Shown here one piece after another: positions 30,247 through 40,300 of a stretch of DNA of 64,000 bases. Made by a program: the position numbers and the translations under genes. The stretch comes from Eledone cirrhosa (taxonomy: Eukaryota; Mollusca; Cephalopoda; Octopoda; Eledonidae): contig OZ024744.1 of NCBI GenBank assembly GCA_964016885.1, forward strand, positions 114,958,302-115,022,301, in the 5' to 3' direction. Below the pieces are notes generated by a model. The model saw only the letters and a program-made list of their open reading frames with translations, had not been told where the DNA came from and searched no databases. How positions within the stretch are numbered: position 1 is the stretch's first letter; each line of letters starts with the position of its first letter.

Positions 30247-33200
30247 TTCTGTTGTCTGACCTGTCGCTGTTGCTGCTGTGGTTGGTGTTGCATCATTTCT
30301 GTTGTCTGACTTGTCGCTGTTGCTGCTGCAGTTGGTGTTGTCATTGTTTCTGTTGTCTGTCTTGTCGCTGTTGCTGCTGCGGTTGGTGTTGTCATCATTT
30401 CTGTTGTCTGTCTTGTCGCTGTTGCTGCTGCGGTTGGTGTTGTCATAATTTCTGTTGTCTGTCTTGTCGCTGTTGCTGCTGCGGTTGGTGTTGTCATCAT
30501 TTCTGTTGTCTGACTTGTCGCTGTTGCTGCTGCGGTTGGTGTTGTCATTGTTTCTGTTGTCTGTCTTGTCGCTGTTGCTGCTGCGGTTGGTGTTGTCATC
30601 ATTTCTGTTGTCTGACTTGTCGCTGTTGCTGCTGCGGTTGGTGTTGTCATAATTTCTGTTGTCTGTCTTGTCGCTGTTGCTGCTGCGGTTGGTGTTGTCA
30701 TCATTTCTGTTGTCTGACTTGTCGCTGTTGCTGCTGCGGTTGGTGTTGTCATAATTTCTGTTGTCTGTCTTGTCGCTGTTGCTGCTGCGGTTGGTGTTGT
30801 CATCATTTCTGTTGTCTGACTTGTCGCTGTTGCTGCTGCGGTTGGTGTTGTCATTGTTTCTGTTGTCTGACTTGTCGCTGTTGCTGCTGCGGTTGGTGTT
30901 GTCATCATTTCTGTTGTCTGACTTGTCGCTGTTGCTGCTGTGGTTGGTGTTGTCGTCATTTCTGTTGTCTGACTTGTCGCTGTTGCTGCTGTGGTTGGTG
31001 TTGTCATCATTTCTGTTGTCTGACTTGTCGCTGTTGCTGTTGCGGTTGGTGTTGTCATCATTTCTGTTGTCTGTCTTGTCGCTGTTGCTGCTGCGGTTGG
31101 TGTTGTCATTGTTTCTGTTGTCTGACTTGTCGCTGTTGCTGCTGCGGTTGGTGTTGTCATTGTTTCTGTTGTCTGACTTGTCGCTGTTGCTGCTGCGGTT
31201 GGTGTTGTCATTGTTTCTGTTGTCTGACCTGTCGCTGTTGCTGCTGCGGTTGGTGTTGTCATCATTTCTGTTGTCTGACTTGTCGCTGTTGCTGCTGCGG
31301 TTGGTGTTGTCATTGTTTCTGTTGTCTGACTTGTCGCTGTTGCTGCTGCGGTTGGTGTTGTTATCATTTCTGTTGTCTGACTTGTCGCTGTTGCTGCTGC
31401 GGTTGGTGTTGTCATCATTTCTGTTGTCTGTCTTGTCGCTGTTGCTGCTGTGGTTGGTGTTGTCATTGTTTCTGTTGTCTGACTTGTCGCTGTTGCTGCT
31501 GCGGTTGGTGTTGTCATTGTTTCTGTTGTCTGACTTGTCGCTGTTGCTGCTGCGGTTGGTGTTGTCATCATTTCTGTTGTCTGACTTGTCGCTGTTGCTG
31601 CTGCGGTTGGTGTTGTCATTGTTTCTGTTGTCTGACTTGTCGCTGTTGCTGCTGCAGTTGGTATTGTCATCATTTCTGTTGTCTGAGTTGTCGCTGTTGC
31701 TGCTGCGGTTGGTGTTGTCATTGTTTCTGTTGTCTGACTTGTCGCTGTTGCTGCTGCGGTTGGTGTTGTCATCATTTCTGTTGTCTGAGTTGTCGCTGTT
31801 GCTGCTGCGGTTGGTGTTGTCATTGTTTCTGTTGTCTGACTTGTCGCTGTTGCTGCTGCGGTTGGTGTTGTCATCATTTCTGTTGTCTGACTTGTCGCTG
31901 TTGCTGCTGCGGTTGGTGTTGTCATTGTTTCTGTTGTCTGACTTGTCGCTGTCGCTGCTGCGGTTGGTGTTGTCATTGTTTCTGTTGTCTGACTTGTCGC
32001 TGTTGCTGCTGTGGTTGGTGTTGTCATCATTTCTGTTGTCTGACTTGTCGCTGTTGCTGCTGCGGTTGGTGTTGTCATCATTTCTGTTGTCTGACTTGTC
32101 GCTGTTGCTGCTGCGGTTGGTGTTGTCATTGTTTCTGTTGTCTGACCTGTCGCTGTTGCTGCTGCGGTTGGTGTTGTCATCATTTCTGTTGTCTGACCTG
32201 TCGCTGTTGCTGCTGCGGTTGGTGTTGTCATCATTTCTGTTGTCTGACTTGTCGCTGTTGCTGCTGCGGTTGGTGTTGTCATCATTTCTGTTGTCTGAGT
32301 TGTCGCTGTTGCTGCTGCGGTTGGTGTTGTCATCATTTCTGTTGTCTGTCTTGTCGCTGTTGCTACTGCGGTTGGTGTTGTCATCATTTCTGTTGTCTGA
32401 CTTGTCGCTCTTGCTGCTGCGGTTGGTGTTGTCATCATTTCTTTTGTCTGACTTGTCGCTGTTGCTGCTGCGGTTGGTGTTGTCATCATTTCTGTTGTCT
32501 GACTTGTCGCTGTTGCTGCTGCGGTTGGTGTTGTCATTGTTTCTGTTGTCTGACTTGTCGCTGTTGCTGCTGCGGTTGGTGTTGTCATCATTTCTGTTGT
32601 CTGACTTGTCGCTGTTGCTGCTGCGGTTGGTGTTGTCATTGTTTCTGTTGTCTGACCTGTCGCTGTTGCTGCTGCGGTTGGTGTTGTCATCATTTCTGTT
32701 GTCTGACTTGTCGCTGTTGCTGCTGCAGTTGGTGTTGTCATCATTTCTGTTGTCTGTCTTGTCGCTGTTGCTGATGCGGTTGGTGTTGTCATCATTTCTG
32801 TTGTCTGTCTTGTCGCTGTTGCTACTGCGGTTGGTGTTGTCATCATTTCTGTTGTCTGACCTGTCGCTGTTGCTGCTGCGGTTGGTGTTGTCATCATTTC
32901 TGTTGTCTGACTTGTCGCTGTTGCTGCTGCAGTTGGTGTTGTCATCATTTCTGTTGTCTGTCTTGTCGCTGTTGCTGATGCGGTTGGTGTTGTCATCATT
33001 TCTGTTGTCTGTCTTGTCGCTGTTGCTACTGCGGTTGGTGTTGTCATCATTTCTGTTGTCTGACTTGTCGCTGTTGCTGCTGCGGTTGGTGTTGTCATCA
33101 TTTCTGTTGTCTGACTTGTCGCTGTTGCTGCTGCGGTTGGTGTTGTCATCATTTCTGTTGTCTGACTTGTCGCTCTTGCTGCTGCGGTTGGTGTTGTCAT

Positions 33201-36200
33201 CATTTCTTTTGTCTGACTTGTCGCTGTTGCTGCTGCGGTTGGTGTTGTCATCATTTCTGTTGTCTGACTTGTCGCTGTTGCTGCTGCGGTTGGTGTTGTC
33301 ATTGTTTCTGTTGTCTGACTTGTCGCTGTTGCTGCTGCGGTTGGTGTTGTCATCATTTCTGTTGTCTGACTTGTCGCTGTTGCTGCTGCGGTTGGTGTTG
33401 TCATTGTTTCTGTTGTCTGACTTGTCGCTGTTGCTGCTGTGGTTGGTGTTGTCATCATTTCTGTTGTCTGACTTGTCGCTGTTGCTGCTGTGGTTGGTGT
33501 TGTCATCATTTCTGTTGTCTGACTTGTCGCTGTTGCTGCTGTGGTTGGTGTTGTCGTCATTTCTGTTGTCTGACTTGTCGCTGTTGCTGCTGCGGTTGGT
33601 GTTGTCATCATTTCTGTTGTCTGACTTGTCGCTGTTGCTGCTGCGGTTGGTGTTGTCATTGTTTCTGTTGTCTGACTTGTCGCTGTTGCTGCTGCGGTTG
33701 GTGTTGTCATCATTTCTGTTGTCTGACTTGTCGCTGTTGCTGCTGCGGTTGGTGTTGTCATTGTTTCTGTTGTCTGACTTGTCGCTGTTGCTGCTGCGGT
33801 TGGTGTTGTCATTGTTTCTGTTGTCTGACTTGTCGCTGTTGCTGCTGCGGTTGGTGTTGTCATTGTTTCTGTTGTCTGAGTTGTCGCTGTTGCTGCTGCG
33901 GTTGGTGTTGTCATCATTTCTGTTGTCTGACTTGTCGCTGTTGCTGCTGTGGTTGGTGTTGTCATCATTTCTGTTGTCTGACTTGTCGCTGTTGCTGCTG
34001 TGGTTGGTGTTGTCGTCATTTCTGTTGTCTGACTTGTCGCTGTTGCTGCTGCGGTTGGTGTTGTCATCATTTCTGTTGTCTGACTTGTCGCTGTTGCTGC
34101 TGCGGTTGGTGTTGTCATTGTTTCTGTTGTCTGACTTGTCGCTGTTGCTGCTGCGGTTGGTGTTGTCATCATTTCTGTTGTCTGACTTGTCGCTGTTGCT
34201 GCTGCGGTTGGTGTTGTCATTGTTTCTGTTGTCTGACTTGTCGCTGTTGCTGCTGCGGTTGGTGTTGTCATTGTTTCTGTTGTCTGACTTGTCGCTGTTG
34301 CTGCTGCGGTTGGTGTTGTCATTGTTTCTGTTGTCTGAGTTGTCGCTGTTGCTGCTGCGGTTGGTGTTGTCATCATTTCTGTTGTCTGACCTGTCGCTGT
34401 TGCTGCTGCGGTTGGTGTTGTCATCGTTTCTGTTGTCTGACTTGTCGCTGTTGCTGCTGCGGTTGGTGTTGTCATTGTTTCTGTTGTCTGACTTGTCGCT
34501 GTTGCTGCTGCGGTTGGTGTTGTCATTGTTTCTGTTGTCTGACTTGTCGCTGTTGCTGCTGCGGTTGGTGTTGTCATTGTTTCTGTTGTCTGTCTTGTCG
34601 CTGTTGCTGCTGCGGTTGGTGTTGTCATCATTTCTGTTGTCTGACTTGTCGCTGTTGCTGCTGCGGTTGGTGTTGTCATTGTTTCTGTTGTCTGACCTGT
34701 CGCTGTTGCTGCTGCGGTTGGTGTTGTCGTCATTTCTGTTGTCTGACTTGTCGCTGTTGCTGCTGCGGTTGGTGTTGTCATTGTTTCTGTTGTCTGTCTT
34801 GTCGCTGTTGCTGCTGCGGTTGGTGTTGTCATTGTTTCTGTTGTCTGTCTTGTCGCTGTTGCTGCTGCGGTTGGTGTTGTCATCATTTCTGTTGTCTGAC
34901 TTGTCGCTGTTGCTGCTGCGGTTGGTGTTGTCATTGTTTCTGTTGTCTGACCTGTCGCTGTTGCTGCTGCGGTTGGTGTTGTCGTCATTTCTGTTGTCTG
35001 ACTTGTCGCTGTTGCTGCTGCGGTTGGTGTTGTCATTGTTTCTGTTGTCTGTCTTGTCGCTGTTGCTGCTGCGGTTGGTGTTGTCATCATTTCTGTTGTC
35101 TGTCTTGTCGCTGTTGCTGCTGCGGTTGGTGTTGTCATCATTTCTGTTGTCTGACTTGTCGCTGTTGTTGCTGCGGTTGGTGTTGTCATCATTTCTGTTG
35201 TCTGACTTGTCGCTGTTGCTGCTGCGGTTGGTGTTGTCATCGTTTCTGTTGTCTGACTTGTCGCTGTTGCTGCTGCGGTTGGTGTTGTCATTGTTTCTGT
35301 TGTCTGTCTTGTCGCTGTTGCTGCTGCAGTTGGTGTTGTCATCATTTCTGTTGTCTGACTTGTTGCTGTTGCTGCTGCAGTTGGTGTTGTCATCATTTCT
35401 GTTGTCTGACTTGTCGCTGTTGCTGCTGCGGTTGGTGTTGTCATTGTTTCTGTTGTCTGTCTTGTCGCTGTTGCTGCTGCAGTTGGTGTTGTCATCATTT
35501 CTGTTGTCTGACTTGTCGCTGTTGCTGCTGCAGTTGGTGTTGTCATCATTTCTGTTGTCTGACTTGTCGCTGTTGCTGCTGCGGTTGGTGTTGTCATCAT
35601 TTCTGTTGTCTGACTTGTCGCTGTTGCTGCTGCGGTTGGTGTTGTCATCATTTCTGTTGTCTGACTTGTCGCTGTTGCTGCTGCGGTTGGTGTTGTCATC
35701 GTTTCTGTTGTCTGACTTGTCGCTGTTGCTGCTGCGGTTGGTGTTGTCATTGTTTCTGTTGTCTGACTTGTCGCTGTTGCTGCTGCGGTTGGTGTTGTCA
35801 TTGTTTCTGTTGTCTGACCTGTCGCTGTTGCTGCTGCGGTTGGTGTTGTCATCATTTCTGTTGTCTGTCTTGTCGCTGTTGCTGCTGCGGTTGGTGTTGT
35901 CATCATTTCTGTTGTCTGTCTTGTCGCTGTTGCTGCTGCGGTTGGTGTTGTCATCGTTTCTGTTGTCTGACTTGTCGCTGTTGCTGCTGCGGTTGGTGTT
36001 GTCATCATTTCTGTTGTCTGACTTGTCGCTGTTGCAGCTGCGGTTGGTGTTGTCATCATTTCTGTTGTCTGACTTGTCGCTGTTGCTGCTGCGGTTGGTG
36101 TTGTCTTCATTTCTGTTGTCTGACTTGTCGCTGTTGCTGCTGCGGTTGGTGTTGTCATTGTTTCTGTTGTCTGACTTGTCGCTGTTGCTGCTGCGGTTGG

Positions 36201-37385
36201 TGTTGTCATCATTTCTGTTGTCTGACTTGTCGCTGTTGCTGCTGCGGTTGGTGTTGTCATCATTTCTGTTGTCTGTCTTGTCGCTGTTGCTGCTGCGGTT
36301 GGTGTTGTCATCATTTCTGTTGTCTGACTTGTCGCTGTTGCTGCTGCGGTTGGTGTTGTCATCATTTCTGTTGTCTGTCTTGTCGCTGCTGCTGCTGCAG
36401 TTGGTGTTGTCATCATTTCTGTTGTCTGACTTGTCGCTGTTGCTGCTGCGGTTGGTGTTGTCATCATTTCTGTTGTCTGACTTGTCGCTGTTGCTGCTGC
36501 GGTTGGTATTGTCATCATTTCTGTTGTCTGACTTGTCGCTGTTGCTGCTGCGGTTGGTGTTGTCATCATTTCTGTTGTCTGACTTGTCGCTGTTGCTGCT
36601 GCTGTTGGTGTTGTCATCATTTCTGTTGTCTGACTTGTCGCTGTTGCTGCTGCGGTTGGTGTTGTCATCATTTCTGTTGTCTGTCTTGTCGCTGCTGCTG
36701 CTGCAGTTGGTGTTGTCATCATTTCTGTTGTCTGACTTGTCGCTGTTGCTGCTGCGGTTGGTGTTGTCATCATTTCTGTTGTCTGACTTGTCGCTGTTGC
36801 TGCTGCGGTTGGTATTGTCATCATTTCTGTTGTCTGACTTGTCGCTGTTGCTGCTGCGGTTGGTGTTGTCATCATTTCTGTTGTCTGACCTGTCGCTGTT
36901 GCTGCTGCGGTTGGTGTTGTCATTGTTTCTGTTGTCTGTCTTGTCGCTGTTGCTGCTGCGGTTGGTGTTGTCATCATTTCTGTTGTCTGACTTGTCGCTG
37001 TTGCTGCTGCGGTTGGTGTTGTCATTGTTTCTGTTGTCTGACTTGTCGCTGTTGCTGCTGCGGTTGGTGTTGTCATCATTTCTGTTGTCTGACTTGTCGC
37101 TGTTGCTGCTGCGGTTGGTGATGTCATCATTTCTGTTGTCTGACCTGTCGCTGTTGCTGCTGTGGTTGGTGTTGTCATTGTTTCTGTTGTCTGTCTTGTC
37201 GCTGTTGCTGCTGCGGTTGGTGTTGTCATCATTTCTGTTGTCTGACTTGTCGTTGTTGCTGCTGCGGTTGGTGTTGTCATTGTTTCTGTTGTCTGACTTG
37301 TCGCTGTTGCTGCTGCGGTTGGTGTTGTCATCATTTCTGTTGTCTGACTTGTCGCTGTTGCTGCTGCGGTTGGTGATGTCATCAT
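30243..37385 (-). CDS. Candidate mucin-like PTS repeat, second segment
   Basis: This continues the frame of the segment ending at 37395, nine bases after a lone CAG-to-TAG change, with the same 17-residue Thr-rich unit (MMTTPTAAATATSQTTE and variants). About 139 units are read in frame from the first Met after the stop. A single missing T near 30290 then shifts the frame, and the last 16 or so codons (MQHQPQQQQ...) are out-of-frame readthrough to a stop at 30243. The protein-level variants match the rest of the array: Ser13 to Arg, Gly or Thr, Ala to Thr or Val, and Met1 to Thr or Ile. The Met1-to-Ile variant (plus-strand CATAAT) at 30446, 30649 and 30752 is tolerated in this frame but is a stop in the plus Leu-rich frame. 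Whether this stretch is translated depends on whether the TAG and the deletion are real. Confidence 0.35.
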   Translation of the reverse strand: MMTSPTAAATATSQTTEMMTTPTAAATATSQTTETMTTPTAAATTTSQTTEMMTTPTAAATATRQTTETMTTPTTAATATGQTTEMMTSPTAAATATSQTTEMMTTPTAAATATSQTTETMTTPTAAATATSQTTEMMTTPTAAATATRQTTETMTTPTAAATATGQTTEMMTTPTAAATATSQTTEMMTIPTAAATATSQTTEMMTTPTAAATATSQTTEMMTTPTAAAAATRQTTEMMTTPTAAATATSQTTEMMTTPTAAATATSQTTEMMTTPTAAATATSQTTEMMTIPTAAATATSQTTEMMTTPTAAATATSQTTEMMTTPTAAAAATRQTTEMMTTPTAAATATSQTTEMMTTPTAAATATRQTTEMMTTPTAAATATSQTTEMMTTPTAAATATSQTTETMTTPTAAATATSQTTEMKTTPTAAATATSQTTEMMTTPTAAATATSQTTEMMTTPTAAATATSQTTETMTTPTAAATATRQTTEMMTTPTAAATATRQTTEMMTTPTAAATATGQTTETMTTPTAAATATSQTTETMTTPTAAATATSQTTETMTTPTAAATATSQTTEMMTTPTAAATATSQTTEMMTTPTAAATATSQTTEMMTTPTAAATATSQTTEMMTTPTAAATATRQTTETMTTPTAAATATSQTTEMMTTPTAAATATSQTTEMMTTPTAAATATRQTTETMTTPTAAATATSQTTETMTTPTAAATATSQTTEMMTTPTAATTATSQTTEMMTTPTAAATATRQTTEMMTTPTAAATATRQTTETMTTPTAAATATSQTTEMTTTPTAAATATGQTTETMTTPTAAATATSQTTEMMTTPTAAATATRQTTETMTTPTAAATATRQTTETMTTPTAAATATSQTTEMTTTPTAAATATGQTTETMTTPTAAATATSQTTEMMTTPTAAATATRQTTETMTTPTAAATATSQTTETMTTPTAAATATSQTTETMTTPTAAATATSQTTETMTTPTAAATATGQTTEMMTTPTAAATATTQTTETMTTPTAAATATSQTTETMTTPTAAATATSQTTETMTTPTAAATATSQTTEMMTTPTAAATATSQTTETMTTPTAAATATSQTTEMMTTPTAAATATSQTTEMTTTPTTAATATSQTTEMMTTPTTAATATSQTTEMMTTPTAAATATTQTTETMTTPTAAATATSQTTETMTTPTAAATATSQTTETMTTPTAAATATSQTTEMMTTPTAAATATSQTTETMTTPTAAATATSQTTEMMTTPTAAATATSQTTEMTTTPTTAATATSQTTEMMTTPTTAATATSQTTEMMTTPTTAATATSQTTETMTTPTAAATATSQTTEMMTTPTAAATATSQTTETMTTPTAAATATSQTTEMMTTPTAAATATSQTKEMMTTPTAAARATSQTTEMMTTPTAAATATSQTTEMMTTPTAAATATSQTTEMMTTPTAVATATRQTTEMMTTPTASATATRQTTEMMTTPTAAATATSQTTEMMTTPTAAATATGQTTEMMTTPTAVATATRQTTEMMTTPTASATATRQTTEMMTTPTAAATATSQTTEMMTTPTAAATATGQTTETMTTPTAAATATSQTTEMMTTPTAAATATSQTTETMTTPTAAATATSQTTEMMTTPTAAATATSQTKEMMTTPTAAARATSQTTEMMTTPTAVATATRQTTEMMTTPTAAATATTQTTEMMTTPTAAATATSQTTEMMTTPTAAATATGQTTEMMTTPTAAATATGQTTETMTTPTAAATATSQTTEMMTTPTAAATATSQTTEMMTTPTTAATATSQTTETMTTPTAAATATSQTTETMTTPTAAATATSQTTEMMTTPTAAATATSQTTETMTTPTAAATATTQTTEMMTTPTAAATATSQTTETMTTPTAAATATTQTTEMMTIPTAAATATSQTTETMTTPTAAATATSQTTEMMTTPTAAATATSQTTETMTTPTAAATATSQTTETMTTPTTAATATRQTTEMMTTPTAAATATSQTTEMITTPTAAATATSQTTETMTTPTAAATATSQTTEMMTTPTAAATATGQTTETMTTPTAAATATSQTTETMTTPTAAATATSQTTETMTTPTAAATATRQTTEMMTTPTATATATSQTTEMMTTPTTAATATSQTTEMTTTPTTAATATSQTTEMMTTPTAAATATSQTTETMTTPTAAATATSQTTEMMTTPTAAATATRQTTEIMTTPTAAATATSQTTEMMTTPTAAATATRQTTEIMTTPTAAATATSQTTEMMTTPTAAATATRQTTETMTTPTAAATATSQTTEMMTTPTAAATATRQTTEIMTTPTAAATATRQTTEMMTTPTAAATATRQTTETMTTPTAAATATSQTTEMMQHQPQQQQRQVRQQK
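30288..30293 (-). other. One-base deletion that shifts the Thr-rich frame
   Basis: The unit here reads GTTGGTGTTGCATCATTTC. All neighbours have GTTGTCATC, so one T is missing. This is the point where the long minus-strand frame changes phase. It could be a real mutation or a consensus error in a long-read assembly. Confidence 0.9.
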
Positions 37386-40300
37386 TTCTGTTGTCTAACC
37401 TGTCGCTGTTGCTGCTGTGGTTGGTGTTGTCATTGTTTCTGTTGTCTGACTTGTCGCTGTTGCTGCTGCGGTTGGTGTTGTCATCATTTCTGTTGTCTGA
37501 CTTGTCGCTGTTGCTGCTGCGGTTGGTGTTGTCATTGTTTCTGTTGTCTGACTTGTCGCTGTTGCTGCTGCGGTTGGTGTTGTCATTGTTTCTGTTGTCT
37601 GACTTGTCGCTGTTGCTGCTGCGGTTGGTGTTGTCATCATTTCTGTTGTCTGTCTTGTCGCTGTTGCTGCTGCGGTTGGTGTTGTCATCATTTCTGTTGT
37701 CTGACTTGTCGCTGTTGCTGCTGCGGTTGGTGTTGTCATTGTTTCTGTTGTCTGACTTGTCGCTGTTGCTGCTGCGGTTGGTGTTGTCATCATTTCTGTT
37801 GTCTGACTTGTCGCTGTTGCTGCTGCGGTTGGTGTTGTCATCATTTCTGTTGTCTGACTTGTCGCTGTTGCTGCTGCGGTTGGTGTTGTCATCATTTCTG
37901 TTGTCTGACTTGTCGCTGTTGCTGCTGCGGTTGGTGTTGTCATCATTTCTGTTGTCTGACTTGTCGCTGTTACTGCTGCGGTTGGTGTTGTCATCATTTC
38001 TGTTGTCTGACTTGTCGCTGTTACTGCTGCGGTTGGTGTTGTCATCATTTCTGTTGTCTGTCTTGTCGCTGTTGCTGCTGCGGTTGGTGTTGTCATCATT
38101 TCTGTTGTCTGACTTGTCGCTGTTACTGCTGCGGTTGGTGTTGTCATCATTTCTGTTGTCTGACTTGTCGCTGTTGCTGCTGCGGTTGGTGTTGTCATCA
38201 TTTCTGTTGTCTGACTTGTCACTGTTGCTGCTGCGGTTGGTGTTGTCATCATTTCTGTTGTCTGACTTGTCGCTGTTACTGCTGCGGTTGGTGTTGTCAT
38301 CATTTCTGTTGTCTGTCTTGTCGCTGTTGCTGCTGCGGTTGGTGTTGTCATCATTTCTGTTGTCTGACTTGTCGCTGTTACTGCTGCGGTTGGTGTTGTC
38401 ATCATTTCTGTTGTCTGACTTGTCGCTGTTGCTGCTGCGGTTGGTGTTGTCATTGTTTCTGTTGTCTGACTTGTCGCTGTTGCTGCTGCGGTTGGTGTTG
38501 TCATCATTTCTGTTGTCTGACTTGTCGCTGTTGCTGCTGCGGTTGGTGTTGTCATCATTTCTGTTGTCTGACTTGTCGCTGTTGCTGCTGCGGTTGGTGT
38601 TGTCATCATTTCTGTTGTCTGACTTGTCGCTGTTGCTGCTGCGGTTGGTGTTGTCATTGTTTCTGTTGTCTGACTTGTCGCTGTTGCTGCTGCGGTTGGT
38701 GTTGTCATTGTTTCTGTTGTCTGACTTGTCGCTGTTGCTGCTGCGGTTGGTGTTGTCATCATTTCTGTTGTCTGACTTGTCGCTGTTGCTGCTGCGGTTA
38801 GTGTTGTCATCATTTCTGTTGTCTGTCTTGTCGCTGTTGCTGCTGCGGTTGGTGTTGTCATTGTTTCTGTTGTCTGTCTTGTCGCTGTTGCTGCTGCAGT
38901 TGGTGTTGTCATCATTTCTGTTGTCTGTCTTGTCGCTGTTGCTGCTGCGGTTGGTGTTGTCATTGTTTCTGTTGTCTGACTTGTCGCTGTTGCTGCTGCG
39001 GTTGGTGTTGTCGTCATTTCTGTTGTCTGACTTGTCGCTGTTGCTGCTGCGGTTGGTGTTGTCATTGTTTCTGTTGTCTGTCTTGTCGCTGTTGCTGCTG
39101 CGGTTGGTGTTGTCGTCATTTCTGTTGTCTGACTTGTCGCTGTTGCTGCTGCGGTTGGTGTTGTCATCATTTCTGTTGTCTGACTTGTCGCTGTTGCTGC
39201 TGCGGTTGGTGTTGTCATCATTTCTGTTGTCTGACTTGTCGCTGTTGCTGCTGCGGTTGGTGTTGTCATCATTTCTGTTGTGTGACTTGTCGCTGTTGCT
39301 GCTGCGGTTGGTGTTGTCATCATTTCTGTTGTCTGACTTGTCGCTGTTACTGCTGCGGTTGGTGTTGTCATCATTTCTGTTGTCTGTCTTGTCGCTGTTG
39401 CTGCTGCGGTTGGTGTTGTCATCATTTCTGTTGTCTGACTTGTCGCTGTTGCTGCTGCGGTTGGTGTTGTCATCATTTCTGTTGTCTGACTTGTCGCTGT
39501 TGCTGCTGCGGTTGGTGTTGTCATCATTTCTGTTGTCTGACTTGTCGCTGTTGCTGCTGCGGTTGGTGTTGTCATCATTTCTGTTGTCTGACTTGTCGCT
39601 GTTGCTGCTGCGGTTGGTGTTGTCATCATTTCTGTTGTCTGACTTGTCGCTGTTGCTGCTGCGGTTGGTGTTGTCATCATTTCTGTTGTGTGACTTGTCG
39701 CTGTTGCTGCTGCGGTTGGTGTTGTCATCATTTCTGTTGTCTGACTTGTCGCTGTTACTGCTGCGGTTGGTGTTGTCATCATTTCTGTTGTCTGTCTTGT
39801 CGCTGTTGCTGCTGCGGTTGGTGTTGTCATCATTTCTGTTGTCTGACTTGTCGCTGTTGCTGCTGCGGTTGGTGTTGTCATTGTTTCTGTTGTCTGACTT
39901 GTCGCTGTTGCAGCTGCGGTTGGTGTTGTCATTGTTTCTGTTGTCTGAGTTGTCGCTGTTGCTGCTGCGGTTGGTGTTGTCATCATTTCTGTTGTCTGAC
40001 TTGTCGCTGTTGCTGCTGTGGTTGGTGTTGTCATCATTTCTGTTGTCTGACTTGTCGCTGTTGCTGCTGCGGTTGGTGTTGTCATTGTTTCTGTTGTCTG
40101 ACTTGTCGCTGTTGCTGCTGCGGTTGGTGTTGTCATCATTTCTGTTGTCTGACTTGTCGCTGTTGCTGCTGTGGTTGGTGTTGTCGTCATTTCTGTTGTC
40201 TGACTTGTCGCTGTTGCTGCTGTGGTTGGTGTTGTCATCATTTCTGTTGTCTGACTTGTCGCTGTTGCTGCTGCGGTTGGTGTTGTCATTGTTTCTGTTG

